NCBI GenBank assembly: GCA_027062125.1
Contig: JAMOTW010000011.1
Location: 1 to 12,897, forward strand
Length of the DNA stretch: 12,897 nucleotides
Direction of reading: 5' to 3'
Source: Thermococcus sp.
GTDB taxonomy: Archaea; Methanobacteriota_B; Thermococci; Thermococcales; Thermococcaceae
A program made the position numbers and the translations under genes. This document shows, piece after piece, positions 1-5,637 of the stretch. The first letter of the stretch is position 1; each line of letters begins with the position of its first letter. Under the pieces are notes generated by a model. It saw only the letters and a program-made list of their open reading frames with translations. It did not search any database and was not told the DNA's origin.

Positions 1-272
1 TCCTTGTGAACGCCCTCATTCCTTTCGCAACGGTGTTCCTGGGGCACCACTGGGTCTACGATGTCATTACGGGCTTCCTCCTCGGCGTTGCAGTGTCAAA
101 GGTCTCCTGGGACTGGGGAGCAAGAATATCGGAGGTTATCTACCAGTGGGAGGTTTCCTCGCTCCGGAGGGTCACGATCTTCAACTTCTTCCTCGCGGTC
201 ATAGTCCTGATAGTCGCGGCCGATCCCGCCAGGGTCCTGGCCATCTTCGGAGGGCTCCTTCCAGGCCCCTGA
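1..272 (+). CDS. PAP2-family membrane phosphatase, C-terminal part (5' end outside window)
   Basis: The reading frame is open from the first full codon at base 3 to TGA at 270-272, so only about 89 C-terminal residues are present. The first GTG (base 6) is not a convincing start because the frame is already open upstream and no ribosome binding site is visible. The motif GHHWVYDVITGFLLG matches the last conserved block of PAP2 phosphatases, where a His four residues before an Asp forms part of the acid phosphatase active site; here the second His and the Asp fit that spacing. A hydrophobic helix follows (FNFFLAVIVLIVAA). Such proteins are integral membrane enzymes that dephosphorylate lipid phosphates or polyprenyl diphosphates. 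The substrate cannot be told from this fragment. The next gene, a tRNA, has its own promoter starting a few bases after the stop. Confidence 0.75.
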   Translation, partial: LVNALIPFATVFLGHHWVYDVITGFLLGVAVSKVSWDWGARISEVIYQWEVSSLRRVTIFNFFLAVIVLIVAADPARVLAIFGGLLPGP

Positions 273-275
273 GAA

Positions 276-287
276 AAACTTATAAAC
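276..287 (+). promoter_or_regulatory. TATA box of the tRNA-Thr gene
   Basis: AACTTATAAACT sits about 30 bases before the mature tRNA 5' end at 313, preceded by an A-rich stretch that could serve as the TFB recognition element. This is the usual archaeal spacing for a tRNA promoter. Confidence 0.7.
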
Positions 288-312
288 TCCCCGCGGCTCT
301 TTAACATCGGGT

Positions 313-389
313 GCCGGGGTAGCCTAGCTCGGCAGGGCGGCGGACTCGTAATCCGCAGGTCCCGGGTTCAAATCCCGGTCCCGGCTCCA
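313..389 (+). tRNA. tRNA-Thr (anticodon CGT)
   Basis: A complete cloverleaf can be folded by hand. The acceptor arm GCCGGGG (313-319) pairs with TCCCGGC (379-385) with one G-T pair. The D stem is GCCT/GGGC with one T-G pair. The anticodon stem GCGGA (340-344) pairs with TCCGC (352-356) around the loop CTCGTAA, giving anticodon CGT at 347-349, which reads the threonine codon ACG. The T arm is CCGGG-TTCAAAT-CCCGG (362-378). The discriminator base is T386, as in archaeal tRNA-Thr, and CCA is encoded at 387-389. There is no intron: the anticodon loop is the normal seven bases. It is a single gene with its own promoter, unrelated in orientation to the membrane protein gene downstream. Confidence 0.96.
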
Positions 390-393
390 CAAT

Positions 394-408
394 CCTTCTC
401 CGCTTTTC
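394..408 (+). terminator. Possible pyrimidine-rich terminator after tRNA-Thr
   Basis: CCTTCTCCGCTTTTC follows the tRNA by a few bases. Archaeal termination commonly uses short T-rich tracts; this one has a single run of four T, so the call is weak. Confidence 0.3.
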
Positions 409-462
409 AAAATGCTTCTCTCGAGTGAAAGCCTCATTAGAATGGCGTCTTCTATGAAACGG

Positions 463-488
463 CTCCCGCTGTCCAAACCCCGCGGGAG
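463..488. repeat. Inverted repeat CTCCCGC / GCGGGAG
   Basis: CTCCCGC at 463-469 is the exact reverse complement of GCGGGAG at 482-488, with a 12-base spacer. It lies 10 bases beyond the stop codon of the minus-strand gene 499-927, so it would form a GC-rich stem-loop in the 3' untranslated RNA of that gene. No T tract follows it on the minus strand, so it is not a textbook terminator; it may protect the 3' end or be fortuitous. Confidence 0.5.
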
Positions 489-498
489 AGGTTGAACC

Positions 499-927
499 TT
501 ACCACATAATCGGCCCGGTTGAAATCCTGAGGGACACCCTGGCCGGCTTTTCACCGGAGTCGTTGACCAGCACGAGGTAGAGGGGCCCCTCCGTGGGGAA
601 CCTCCACATCTTTTCGAGATGTGTTACTCCCTCCGCTTTGAAAAAGCAAAGCGCCCTCCCCGACTTCATCATGCTTATTCCAGTCCCGTCAGTTATGCAG
701 ACCGTCACCGGCAGGGTGGAGTCCACGGAGAAGTACACGGTGCTCCATTCATCCCCTTCAAGTTCATACACCTCATACTCTCCCGGGTTTATCAACGTCT
801 CCTCGCGGACGCTGTACGAGACCCCCAGAACAGCGAGAACCAGAACCACGACTAACACAACCGCTATGGTAAGGCCCAGGGCCTCCACCCTCTTCAGCGT
901 CCGGGACCTTATTGCTAGGATAGCCAT
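499..927 (-). CDS. Small membrane-anchored exported protein, unknown function
   Basis: This encodes 142 residues. ATG at 925-927 is preceded on its strand by GAGGAGGT at good spacing, which decides the start. Residues 1-13 are basic (RSRTLKR), followed by one strongly hydrophobic helix at about 15-38 (LGLTIAVVLVVVLVLAVLGV). This predicts a single-span protein with the C-terminal 100 residues outside the cell. That part is rich in predicted beta strands (EYEVYELEGDEWSTVYFSVD, ending in a strand about RVSLRIS) and recalls small beta-sandwich domains, but I do not recognise a family. It has only two cysteines, C77 and C94, close enough to form a disulfide outside the membrane. The gene stands alone between a tRNA and a divergent transporter gene, with a TATA-like box near 960-968. 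Confidence 0.75.
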   Translation of the reverse strand: MAILAIRSRTLKRVEALGLTIAVVLVVVLVLAVLGVSYSVREETLINPGEYEVYELEGDEWSTVYFSVDSTLPVTVCITDGTGISMMKSGRALCFFKAEGVTHLEKMWRFPTEGPLYLVLVNDSGEKPARVSLRISTGPIMW

Positions 928-956
928 CTTACCTCCTCAATGTGCTGTTGGTTATG

Positions 957-970
957 AAAATATTTAAGAT
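957..970 (-). promoter_or_regulatory. TATA-like box for the minus-strand membrane protein gene
   Basis: Read on the minus strand, this is ATCTTAAATATTTT, an A/T-rich element about 35 bases before the ATG at 927. The predicted transcript start near 935-940 would leave a very short leader still containing most of GAGGAGGT. Confidence 0.45.
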
Positions 971-1096
971 TATCCAAACGGCGTTATTGAAAATTTGTAC
1001 AACGCTACATTCCATAACAGAATCTCCCCAATATTGGAGAACCACTGTCGGTTTGTACATGCTCCAATGAGGAACCCAAAGCCGTCCGATAACGAA
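971..1096. promoter_or_regulatory. Divergent intergenic region with several short palindromes
   Basis: This is the core of the longest gene-free stretch (928-1126). It holds TTGTACAA (995-1002), the perfect 10-bp palindrome CCAATATTGG (1028-1037) and a second TTTGTACA (1052-1059; first copy 994-1001). GCGTT (981-985) and AACGC (1001-1005) are also an inverted pair. The region is visibly richer in A/T than its surroundings. These could be binding sites for a regulator of the two flanking membrane-protein genes, but no known consensus is recognised. No plausible small gene is seen. Confidence 0.3.
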
Positions 1097-1107
1097 GTTT
1101 ATAAGCG
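1097..1107 (+). promoter_or_regulatory. TATA box of the EamA transporter gene
   Basis: GTTTATAAGCG lies 20-30 bases before the ATG at 1127. A purine-rich AGAGGGT at 1117-1123 could be the ribosome binding site. The box lies inside the longer open frame that begins at 995, which argues that translation starts at 1127. Confidence 0.6.
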
Positions 1108-1126
1108 CGCGGGCCAAGAGGGTACC

Positions 1127-1969
1127 ATGCGAAGAGAATCCCTGGGAACACTCCTGGCACTCTTCGGCATGCTTCTGTACGGCCTCGAACCTGTGGTCAT
1201 AAAGGCCAACCCATCAAATCCAGTGAGCTTCGCTGCCTTCTCGGCCCTCTTCGCATCCATCATCCTATGGACGGTGCTGATTTTTGAGGGGGGCGGAAGG
1301 GAACTCAGGGCCGATCCCTCCGGGATAAAGATGGCCTTCCTCGTTGGGCTTTTTGGAACGGCCCTGGCTTACCTCACCTACTCCTTCGGTGCCAGGATGA
1401 GCACGGCAATAAACGCCGCCCTTATAACGAGGAGCGAGGTCCTCTGGTCGTTCCTGCTGGCCGGGATTTTCCTGGGGGAGAGAGTAACCGGGCGGCTCGT
1501 GGCTTATTCCTCCCTGATTCTGGCAGGGCTCGTACTCGTCATCACCCAGGGCCGTGCCGTGGAGCCCCACCTGGGGGACGTTCTCCTTCTCCTCGTCCCG
1601 CTGTTCTGGCAGGCGGGGCACGTCATAGCCAAGCGCCTCCCGTATCGCCCCATCACAATCGCCACCCTCCGAAACACCTTCGGTTCCCTGCTGCTCCTTC
1701 CCCTGGCGCTTCTGACCGGACCGGAGTTTTCTCCCCTCGTCGTTGCGGAGGGGACGATAATAGCCCTCGGCCAGGTCGTCTGGTACGGCTCCATAAAAAG
1801 GATAAACCTCTCAAAAGCGACGACAATAATAACGCCCGCCCCGGCGATAGCCATTGGACTCGGTATCATCATGGGAGAGAGCTTCACCCCCTATCATGCC
1901 CTGGGCTTCGTTCTCATAGTGCTGGGCACACTTGGAGCGGTGAGGGTGAAGAGTGAGGTCAGAACTTGA
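1127..1969 (+). CDS. EamA/DMT-superfamily membrane transporter
   Basis: The product has 280 residues, a usual length for ten-helix EamA (DUF6) transporters of the drug/metabolite superfamily. The frame is open from 995, but the extra 44 residues are not hydrophobic and cover the TATA box; ATG 1127 begins MRRESLGTLLALFGMLLYGL, which runs directly into the first helix. Two similar halves are visible: a first block ending near the helix-rich segment with TYSFGARMSTAINAALI, typical of the motif before the end of repeat one, and a second block from about residue 145 ending in HALGFVLIVLGTLGAV. EamA proteins move small organic molecules such as amino acids, sugars or nucleotide derivatives; the substrate cannot be inferred. 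The last 11 bases overlap the 3' end of the convergent glycosyltransferase gene, leaving no room for separate terminators. Confidence 0.85.
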   Translation: MRRESLGTLLALFGMLLYGLEPVVIKANPSNPVSFAAFSALFASIILWTVLIFEGGGRELRADPSGIKMAFLVGLFGTALAYLTYSFGARMSTAINAALITRSEVLWSFLLAGIFLGERVTGRLVAYSSLILAGLVLVITQGRAVEPHLGDVLLLLVPLFWQAGHVIAKRLPYRPITIATLRNTFGSLLLLPLALLTGPEFSPLVVAEGTIIALGQVVWYGSIKRINLSKATTIITPAPAIAIGLGIIMGESFTPYHALGFVLIVLGTLGAVRVKSEVRT

Positions 1970-2627
1970 GATAGGTGCGTATGAAGCGGAGGACATCCCC
2001 AAAACCAAAGCGTCCTTCCCGGGCCGGGTCGTATATCATGCCCACTGGTACTTCCTTTATCCTCGCGCCCATTTTGGCCGCCTTGAAGAGCATCTCCGTC
2101 TCCACCTCGTAGCGGCTGCTCTCTATCTCCGGGAGGAACTCCCGCCTGAAGGCCCTGAAGCCGCTCTGGGTGTCGTAGATGTACCTCCTCAGCTTGAGCC
2201 TTATGAGCCGGGTGGTGATTATGTTGCTAAGCCGCCTGTGGAGGGGCCTCTTGCCCCTCTCCTCGACCTTCCTTGCGCCTATTACCATGTCCGCCTCCCC
2301 GCGGACTATCGGCTCGACGAGCTTGATGATGTCCTCCGGCTTGTGCTGACCGTCGGCGTCCATGAAGACCACCACATCGCCGGTGGACTGCTTCACCCCT
2401 TCCCTCATCGCACAGCCCTTGCCGCAGTTCTCCTCCAGTCTGATGGCCTTTATCCTGGGGTCCTTCTCCGAAAATGCTCTCGCCGCGTCGTAGGTTCCGT
2501 CAGCCGAGCCGTCGTCGACCACCAGGACCTCATCGACGAAATCCGGAATCCTCCCGAGTACCCCGGGAAGGCGCTCCGCCTCGTTGTACGCGGGGATGAC
2601 TACACTTATCCGCCTGCCGTTGAGCAT
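1959..2627 (-). CDS. Family 2 glycosyltransferase, polyprenyl-phosphate sugar transferase type
   Basis: The product has 222 residues. The GT-A fold landmarks are clear: VVIPAYNE (9-16) at the nucleotide-binding end, VVDDGS (36-41), and the metal-binding DADGQH (90-95). DTQSGFRAFRRE (152-163) and YEVETEML (173-180) match the acceptor-side and general-base regions of dolichol-phosphate mannosyl/glucosyltransferases. No transmembrane helix follows the catalytic domain, so it is probably a cytosolic or peripheral membrane enzyme that moves a sugar from a nucleotide sugar to a polyprenyl phosphate, feeding N-glycosylation or glycolipid synthesis. The ATG (2625-2627) directly follows the panB stop codon with no base between, so the two are co-translated, although no metabolic link between them is obvious. 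Sugar identity is unknown. The 3' end overlaps the EamA transporter gene by 11 bases. Confidence 0.88.
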   Translation of the reverse strand: MLNGRRISVVIPAYNEAERLPGVLGRIPDFVDEVLVVDDGSADGTYDAARAFSEKDPRIKAIRLEENCGKGCAMREGVKQSTGDVVVFMDADGQHKPEDIIKLVEPIVRGEADMVIGARKVEERGKRPLHRRLSNIITTRLIRLKLRRYIYDTQSGFRAFRREFLPEIESSRYEVETEMLFKAAKMGARIKEVPVGMIYDPAREGRFGFGDVLRFIRTYLKF

Positions 2628-3482
2628 TCACTCCTCCTCCAGTCTATCAAGAACCTTCCCGGCCTTCCTCCTGAAGTCGTCCTTGTCAAGGAACTCCCAG
2701 TAGTGCTCCTTTGCCGGGAACTCTCCTCCCTTAACCTCCTCGCGGTAGTTCTCAAGCGCCAGCCTGATCATTCCCCCTATGTCCGCGTACTTCTTGACGA
2801 AGGGCGGAACGTCCTCGTAGATTCCAAGGAGATCGTGCCAGACGAGAACCTGGCCATCGACCCACGGGCCGGAGCCGATCCCTATGGTCGGGATTGAGAT
2901 TTCCTCCGTTACGAGCTTCGCGACGTCGGCGAGGGTGAACTCCAAAACAACTGCGAAGGCACCGGCCTTTTCAAGGGCCTTTGCATCGCGGAGTATCTCC
3001 TCGATCTCCTCCTCTGTTTCGCCCATCAATCTGTAACCGCCCAAGCGGAGGTAGCGCTGCGGTGTCAATCCTGTGTGCCCCATCACAGGAATGCCCATCC
3101 TGACCAGCTTACGCACAAGCTTCCTGTGGTCGTGGCCACCTTCTATCTTCACCGCATCGGCCCCGGCCTGGATGAGTCTCACCGCGTTCCTAAGGCCATC
3201 GTCGGTGTCTATCTCGTAGCTCCCGAAGGGCATGTCGGCGAGAACGAGCGCGCGCTTTACCGCTCTGGAGACGGCCCTCGTGTGGTAGACCATCTGCTCC
3301 ATGCTGACGTTGAGGGTGTTGGGCTCGCCGTAGACCACCATGCCCACCGAATCCCCTATGAAGATTATGTCCATCCCGGCCTTGTCGGCTATCAGCGCGG
3401 AGGGATAATCGTAAGCGGTTACCATCGCTATCTTTTCCTTTCCCTTCATCTCGATTATACGCCTGGGGGTTATCTCCCTCAT
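2628..3482 (-). CDS. panB: 3-methyl-2-oxobutanoate hydroxymethyltransferase (ketopantoate synthase)
   Basis: The 284-residue product transfers a hydroxymethyl group from 5,10-methylene-tetrahydropterin to 2-oxoisovalerate, the first committed step to pantoate and coenzyme A. It is a TIM-barrel cytosolic enzyme. All expected active-site positions are present: GDSVGM at 43-48 and D83 (ADMPFGSY) for metal, K112 and E114 in VKIEGG for ketoacid binding, HTGLTPQ at 136-142, and E181 (VLEFT) as catalytic base. The family length is 260-290 residues, so it is complete. ATG 3480-3482 has GGTGGTGAC just upstream as ribosome binding site. In Thermococcales the later steps use pantoate kinase and phosphopantothenate synthetase instead of the bacterial enzymes; those genes are not here. 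It heads a two-gene operon with the glycosyltransferase and diverges from the toxin-antitoxin pair. Confidence 0.96.
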   Translation of the reverse strand: MREITPRRIIEMKGKEKIAMVTAYDYPSALIADKAGMDIIFIGDSVGMVVYGEPNTLNVSMEQMVYHTRAVSRAVKRALVLADMPFGSYEIDTDDGLRNAVRLIQAGADAVKIEGGHDHRKLVRKLVRMGIPVMGHTGLTPQRYLRLGGYRLMGETEEEIEEILRDAKALEKAGAFAVVLEFTLADVAKLVTEEISIPTIGIGSGPWVDGQVLVWHDLLGIYEDVPPFVKKYADIGGMIRLALENYREEVKGGEFPAKEHYWEFLDKDDFRRKAGKVLDRLEEE

Positions 3483-3532
3483 GTCACCACCGAGACCATT
3501 TCGACAGCGGTCTAATTAACGGTTTCGATGGG

Positions 3533-3540
3533 TTTATATA
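3533..3540 (+). promoter_or_regulatory. Consensus TATA box of the vapBC-archease operon
   Basis: TTTATATA exactly matches the archaeal box A consensus, with a purine-containing GATGGG before it. It lies 32-39 bases before the ATG at 3572. The reverse reading TATATAAA could also serve panB on the other strand, although an A/T-rich GTTAATTAG (minus strand, near 3512-3521) is the alternative there. Confidence 0.7.
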
Positions 3541-3552
3541 CCGACGTCGGTA
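3539..3552. promoter_or_regulatory. Perfect 14-bp palindrome, candidate antitoxin operator
   Basis: TACCGACGTCGGTA is fully self-complementary. It begins inside the TATA box and ends about 20 bases before the antitoxin start. Ribbon-helix-helix antitoxins typically bind such palindromes at their own promoter, alone or with the toxin, to autorepress. The position would block preinitiation complex assembly. Binding is inferred, not shown. Confidence 0.6.
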
Positions 3553-3571
3553 ATTACCTATAGGTGGTGGC

Positions 3572-3832
3572 ATGGGCAAGGTAAAAACGAGCGTTTACAT
3601 CGATGAGGAACTTTGGGGAGAGTTTAAAGAACTCGCCCAAAGGGAGAAGAGTGAGGTCAGCAAACTCCTGGAGGAGGCCCTGATGAACTACTTAATAAAC
3701 GAAGTTCTTAGGGACGTTGATGACTCAGAGGTCCCCCTGTGGTTTGAACCGCTGAAAGTTGGCGGGGAGAGCACTGAAAAGCTCTTGAGGGAGATGAGGG
3801 ATGGCAGGGAAAAGCGTTTACTTGGACAGTAG
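3572..3832 (+). CDS. Ribbon-helix-helix antitoxin, VapB-like
   Basis: The product has 86 residues. The N-terminal 40 fit a CopG/Arc-type ribbon-helix-helix: a short strand VKTSVYIDEELW (4-15), helix EFKELAQREK (about 17-26), then SEVSKLLEEALMNYL (27-41). In this fold two chains pair their strands to contact DNA. The rest (LRDVDDSEVPLWFEPL and a charged tail KLLREMRDGREKRLL) is the usual location of the toxin-neutralising segment. ATG 3572 has GGTGGTG at 3563-3569 upstream. The gene overlaps the toxin gene by 32 bases, so the two are translationally coupled, as is normal for such pairs. The palindrome just upstream is the obvious autoregulatory site. Base composition is lower in G+C than the RNA-processing genes downstream, suggesting a separate history. 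Confidence 0.85.
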   Translation: MGKVKTSVYIDEELWGEFKELAQREKSEVSKLLEEALMNYLINEVLRDVDDSEVPLWFEPLKVGGESTEKLLREMRDGREKRLLGQ

Positions 3833-4262
3833 CGCAATCCTGAAGAGGTACATAAGCGAGAAGGACAGCGAGATCATGAGGGACCTTTTCAGGGACGCAT
3901 ACAGGGGGGAGATAAAACTGGCCTTCAGCTTCTGGAACATAGGGGAGGTGCTTGGAATATTTGACAAAAAGCTCAGACGAGGAGAGCTCAGCGAGAACGA
4001 CTTCAGCTTTCTCAAAAAGGGTTTTCTGGCCGAGGTTAAAAGGTTCACGCGGCTGGGAGTACTGGAAGTGGTTCCGGTACACTCCCTCATTCTGGCGGAC
4101 GCCTGGAAGCTGATTGAAAAATACCACATCTATCAGGCGGACGCCCTGCAGATAGTATCGGCAAAATACGTCAGGGTAGAAAGGTTTTACACGGCAGATA
4201 AGAGGCTTCATCAGGTGGCGATTAAAGAGGGCCTGAACTCAATACTCCTTGGAGGTGACTGA
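3801..4262 (+). CDS. PIN-domain ribonuclease toxin, VapC-like
   Basis: The product has 153 residues, a normal PIN-toxin length. The conserved acidic set of the PIN active site is present in order: D9 (VYLDSSAILKRY), E49 (FWNIGEVLG), D114 (YQADALQIVSA) and D133 (FYTADKRL). These bind Mg or Mn ions for RNA hydrolysis. Known VapC toxins cut tRNA anticodon loops or the sarcin-ricin loop of 23S rRNA and leave 5'-phosphate and 3'-hydroxyl ends; the target here is unknown. ATG 3801 lies within the antitoxin gene. The stop TGA (4260-4262) is one base before the archease start, and the archease ribosome binding site forms the last codons of this gene, so the toxin gene is physically tied to the RNA-repair genes. 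The three lines of sequence counted here average about 50% G+C against about 60% in the methyltransferase gene. All active-site residues are intact, so it should be functional. Confidence 0.88.
   Translation: MAGKSVYLDSSAILKRYISEKDSEIMRDLFRDAYRGEIKLAFSFWNIGEVLGIFDKKLRRGELSENDFSFLKKGFLAEVKRFTRLGVLEVVPVHSLILADAWKLIEKYHIYQADALQIVSAKYVRVERFYTADKRLHQVAIKEGLNSILLGGD
4251..4258 (+). promoter_or_regulatory. Ribosome binding site that sets the archease start
   Basis: GGAGGTGA ends five bases before ATG 4264 and overlaps the last codons of the toxin gene. It rules out the alternative TTG at 4249, which lies upstream of the site. Confidence 0.75.
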
Positions 4263-4263
4263 A

Positions 4264-4692
4264 ATGAGAACCTGGGAGCACTACGAGCACACCGCCGACA
4301 TAGGCATCCGCGGATACGGCTCAACGCTTGAGGAGGCCTTCGAGGCAGTTGCACTGGCGCTCTTCGACGTCATGGTGGACGTGAGAAAAGTGGAGCCGAG
4401 GGAGTGCAGGGAAGTCGAAGCGGAAGGCGAGGACCTGATGGCTCTCCTGTACAACTTCCTCGAGGAGCTCCTCGTCCTCCACGACATGGAGGGACTCGTC
4501 TTCGGCGACGTGAAGGTGGAGATTGAGAAGGACGGAGAGGGATACAAACTCAAGGCGAGAGCCTGCGGTGAACCGCTCGACTACGAGAAGCATGAGCCAA
4601 AGGAAGAAGTGAAGGCGATAACCTACCACGAGATGGAGATAAAGCAGCTCCCCGACGGGAGATGGATGGCCCAGCTGGTTCCGGACATATGA
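4264..4692 (+). CDS. Archease, activator of the RtcB RNA ligase
   Basis: The product has 142 residues when started at ATG 4264, chosen because GGAGGTGA lies just before it. Archease helps RtcB through guanylylation so that the ligase turns over repeatedly; in Pyrococcus abyssi the archease was also reported to improve specificity and solubility of the adjacent tRNA m5C methyltransferase. The sequence shows the family pattern: YEHTADIGIRGYG (7-19), the helix LYNFLEELLVLHDMEGLVF (62-80), KAITYHEMEI (117-126) and the C-terminal LVPDI. D12 and the terminal D141-I142 coincide with the metal site I recall for the Pyrococcus protein, including numbering, which supports this start. It sits one base after the toxin gene and nine before the methyltransferase gene, with rtcB three genes on, so the functional partners are all local. 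Confidence 0.95.
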   Translation: MRTWEHYEHTADIGIRGYGSTLEEAFEAVALALFDVMVDVRKVEPRECREVEAEGEDLMALLYNFLEELLVLHDMEGLVFGDVKVEIEKDGEGYKLKARACGEPLDYEKHEPKEEVKAITYHEMEIKQLPDGRWMAQLVPDI

Positions 4693-4701
4693 GGTGGTCT
4701 C

Positions 4702-5637
4702 ATGAGCGCGAGGGACAGGATAAGGGAGGTAAACCCGGAATTCTACGAGCGCTATTCGAAGCTCGAAGACACGGACGAGTTCTGGGAGTTCATGATCCGG
4801 CCGCTCAGGCAGAGCATACGGGTGAACACGCTGAAGGCGCCTCTCGAGGTCGTTGTCGAGAGATTAAACGAGGAGTTCGAGCTCGAGCCGATACCCTGGG
4901 TCCGTGAGGGTTTCTTCATCAACGTCGACAACCTCGCGAAGGTCCCGGAGCACGGTCTCGGCCTCATCTTCGGCCAGGAAGCGAGTTCGATGATTCCCCC
5001 GGTTGTGCTCGACCCCAAGCCGGGCGAGCTTGTGCTTGACATGGCCGCCGCGCCTGGCTCCAAGACCGGTCAGATAGCCCAGTATATGGAGAACGAGGGA
5101 TGCATAATAGCGAACGACCCCAAGCTGAGCAGGGCGAACGTTCTCATCGCGAACCTCAACAGGATGGGCGTTTTGATAGCGCGCGTAACCACGAAGGACG
5201 GGGCATACTTCGCCCGGTTCGAGAACACCTTCGACAGAATACTCCTCGACGCCCCCTGCTCCTCCGTGGGGATGATAAGGAAGAAGTGGCGCTTTCTGGA
5301 GGAGTGGCGCCTGAAGGGGGTCATCAAGTACATGAACATCCAGAAGAGGCTGATAAGGGCCGCGTACGAGGCTCTGAAACCCGGCGGGACACTCGTCTAC
5401 TCAACCTGCACGATAGACCCCCTGGAGAACGAGGAGGTGGTCGACTACCTCCTCAGGAAGACCGACGCGAGGCTTGAGCTGATAAAGCTCCCAGTGCGGA
5501 CGAGCGAACCGGTTCTGGAATGGGAGGGCAGAGAATACTCGCCCGAGCTGAAGAAGGCTTTGCGCATACACCCGAACGACAACGACACCGAGGCCTTCTT
5601 CATAGCGAAGATAGTCAAGCCGGAGGGAGGGGAATGA
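4702..5637 (+). CDS. tRNA (cytosine-5)-methyltransferase, NOL1/NOP2/Sun family
   Basis: The product has 311 residues and is an S-adenosylmethionine-dependent RNA m5C methyltransferase. Motif I is DMAAAPGSKT (113-122). DAPCSS (183-188) and STCT (234-237) carry the two cysteines of this family: C236 is the nucleophile position and C186 the release position. The tail RIHPNDNDTEAFFIAK (288-303) is the usual end of the catalytic domain. The first 100 residues form the small N-terminal domain (SIRVNTLKAP). By synteny and motifs this is the counterpart of the P. abyssi enzyme PAB1947, a tRNA m5C methyltransferase whose specificity is helped by archease. There is no PUA domain in the chain; a separate PUA-like protein follows. 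ATG 4702 is preceded by GAGGTGG. It overlaps the next gene by ATGA (5634-5637). Confidence 0.93.
   Translation: MSARDRIREVNPEFYERYSKLEDTDEFWEFMIRPLRQSIRVNTLKAPLEVVVERLNEEFELEPIPWVREGFFINVDNLAKVPEHGLGLIFGQEASSMIPPVVLDPKPGELVLDMAAAPGSKTGQIAQYMENEGCIIANDPKLSRANVLIANLNRMGVLIARVTTKDGAYFARFENTFDRILLDAPCSSVGMIRKKWRFLEEWRLKGVIKYMNIQKRLIRAAYEALKPGGTLVYSTCTIDPLENEEVVDYLLRKTDARLELIKLPVRTSEPVLEWEGREYSPELKKALRIHPNDNDTEAFFIAKIVKPEGGE

Noticed and set aside
313..389. tRNA-Thr as an integration site for a virus or plasmid
   Set aside because: Thermococcales elements do use tRNA genes, but no integrase gene and no second copy of the tRNA 3' end was seen in the window.
324..554. Minus-strand open frame of 76 codons ending in a peptide like RDLNPGPADYESAALPS
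   Set aside because: This is the antisense translation of the tRNA-Thr gene, a well-known source of spurious annotated proteins; it has no ribosome binding site.
995..1126. N-terminal extension of the EamA transporter by 44 residues
   Set aside because: The extension covers the TATA box and palindromes and is not hydrophobic; ATG 1127 begins directly before the first membrane helix.
1953..2897. 314-codon plus-strand open frame opposite the glycosyltransferase and panB
   Set aside because: It is a shadow in high-GC DNA; the minus-strand proteins have complete catalytic motifs while this frame gives low-complexity proline- and leucine-rich sequence.
3493..3513. AGACC...GGTCT inverted pair in the panB-vapB region
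   Set aside because: It is only five bases per arm with an 11-base gap and no relation to a clear TATA box; this is likely by chance.
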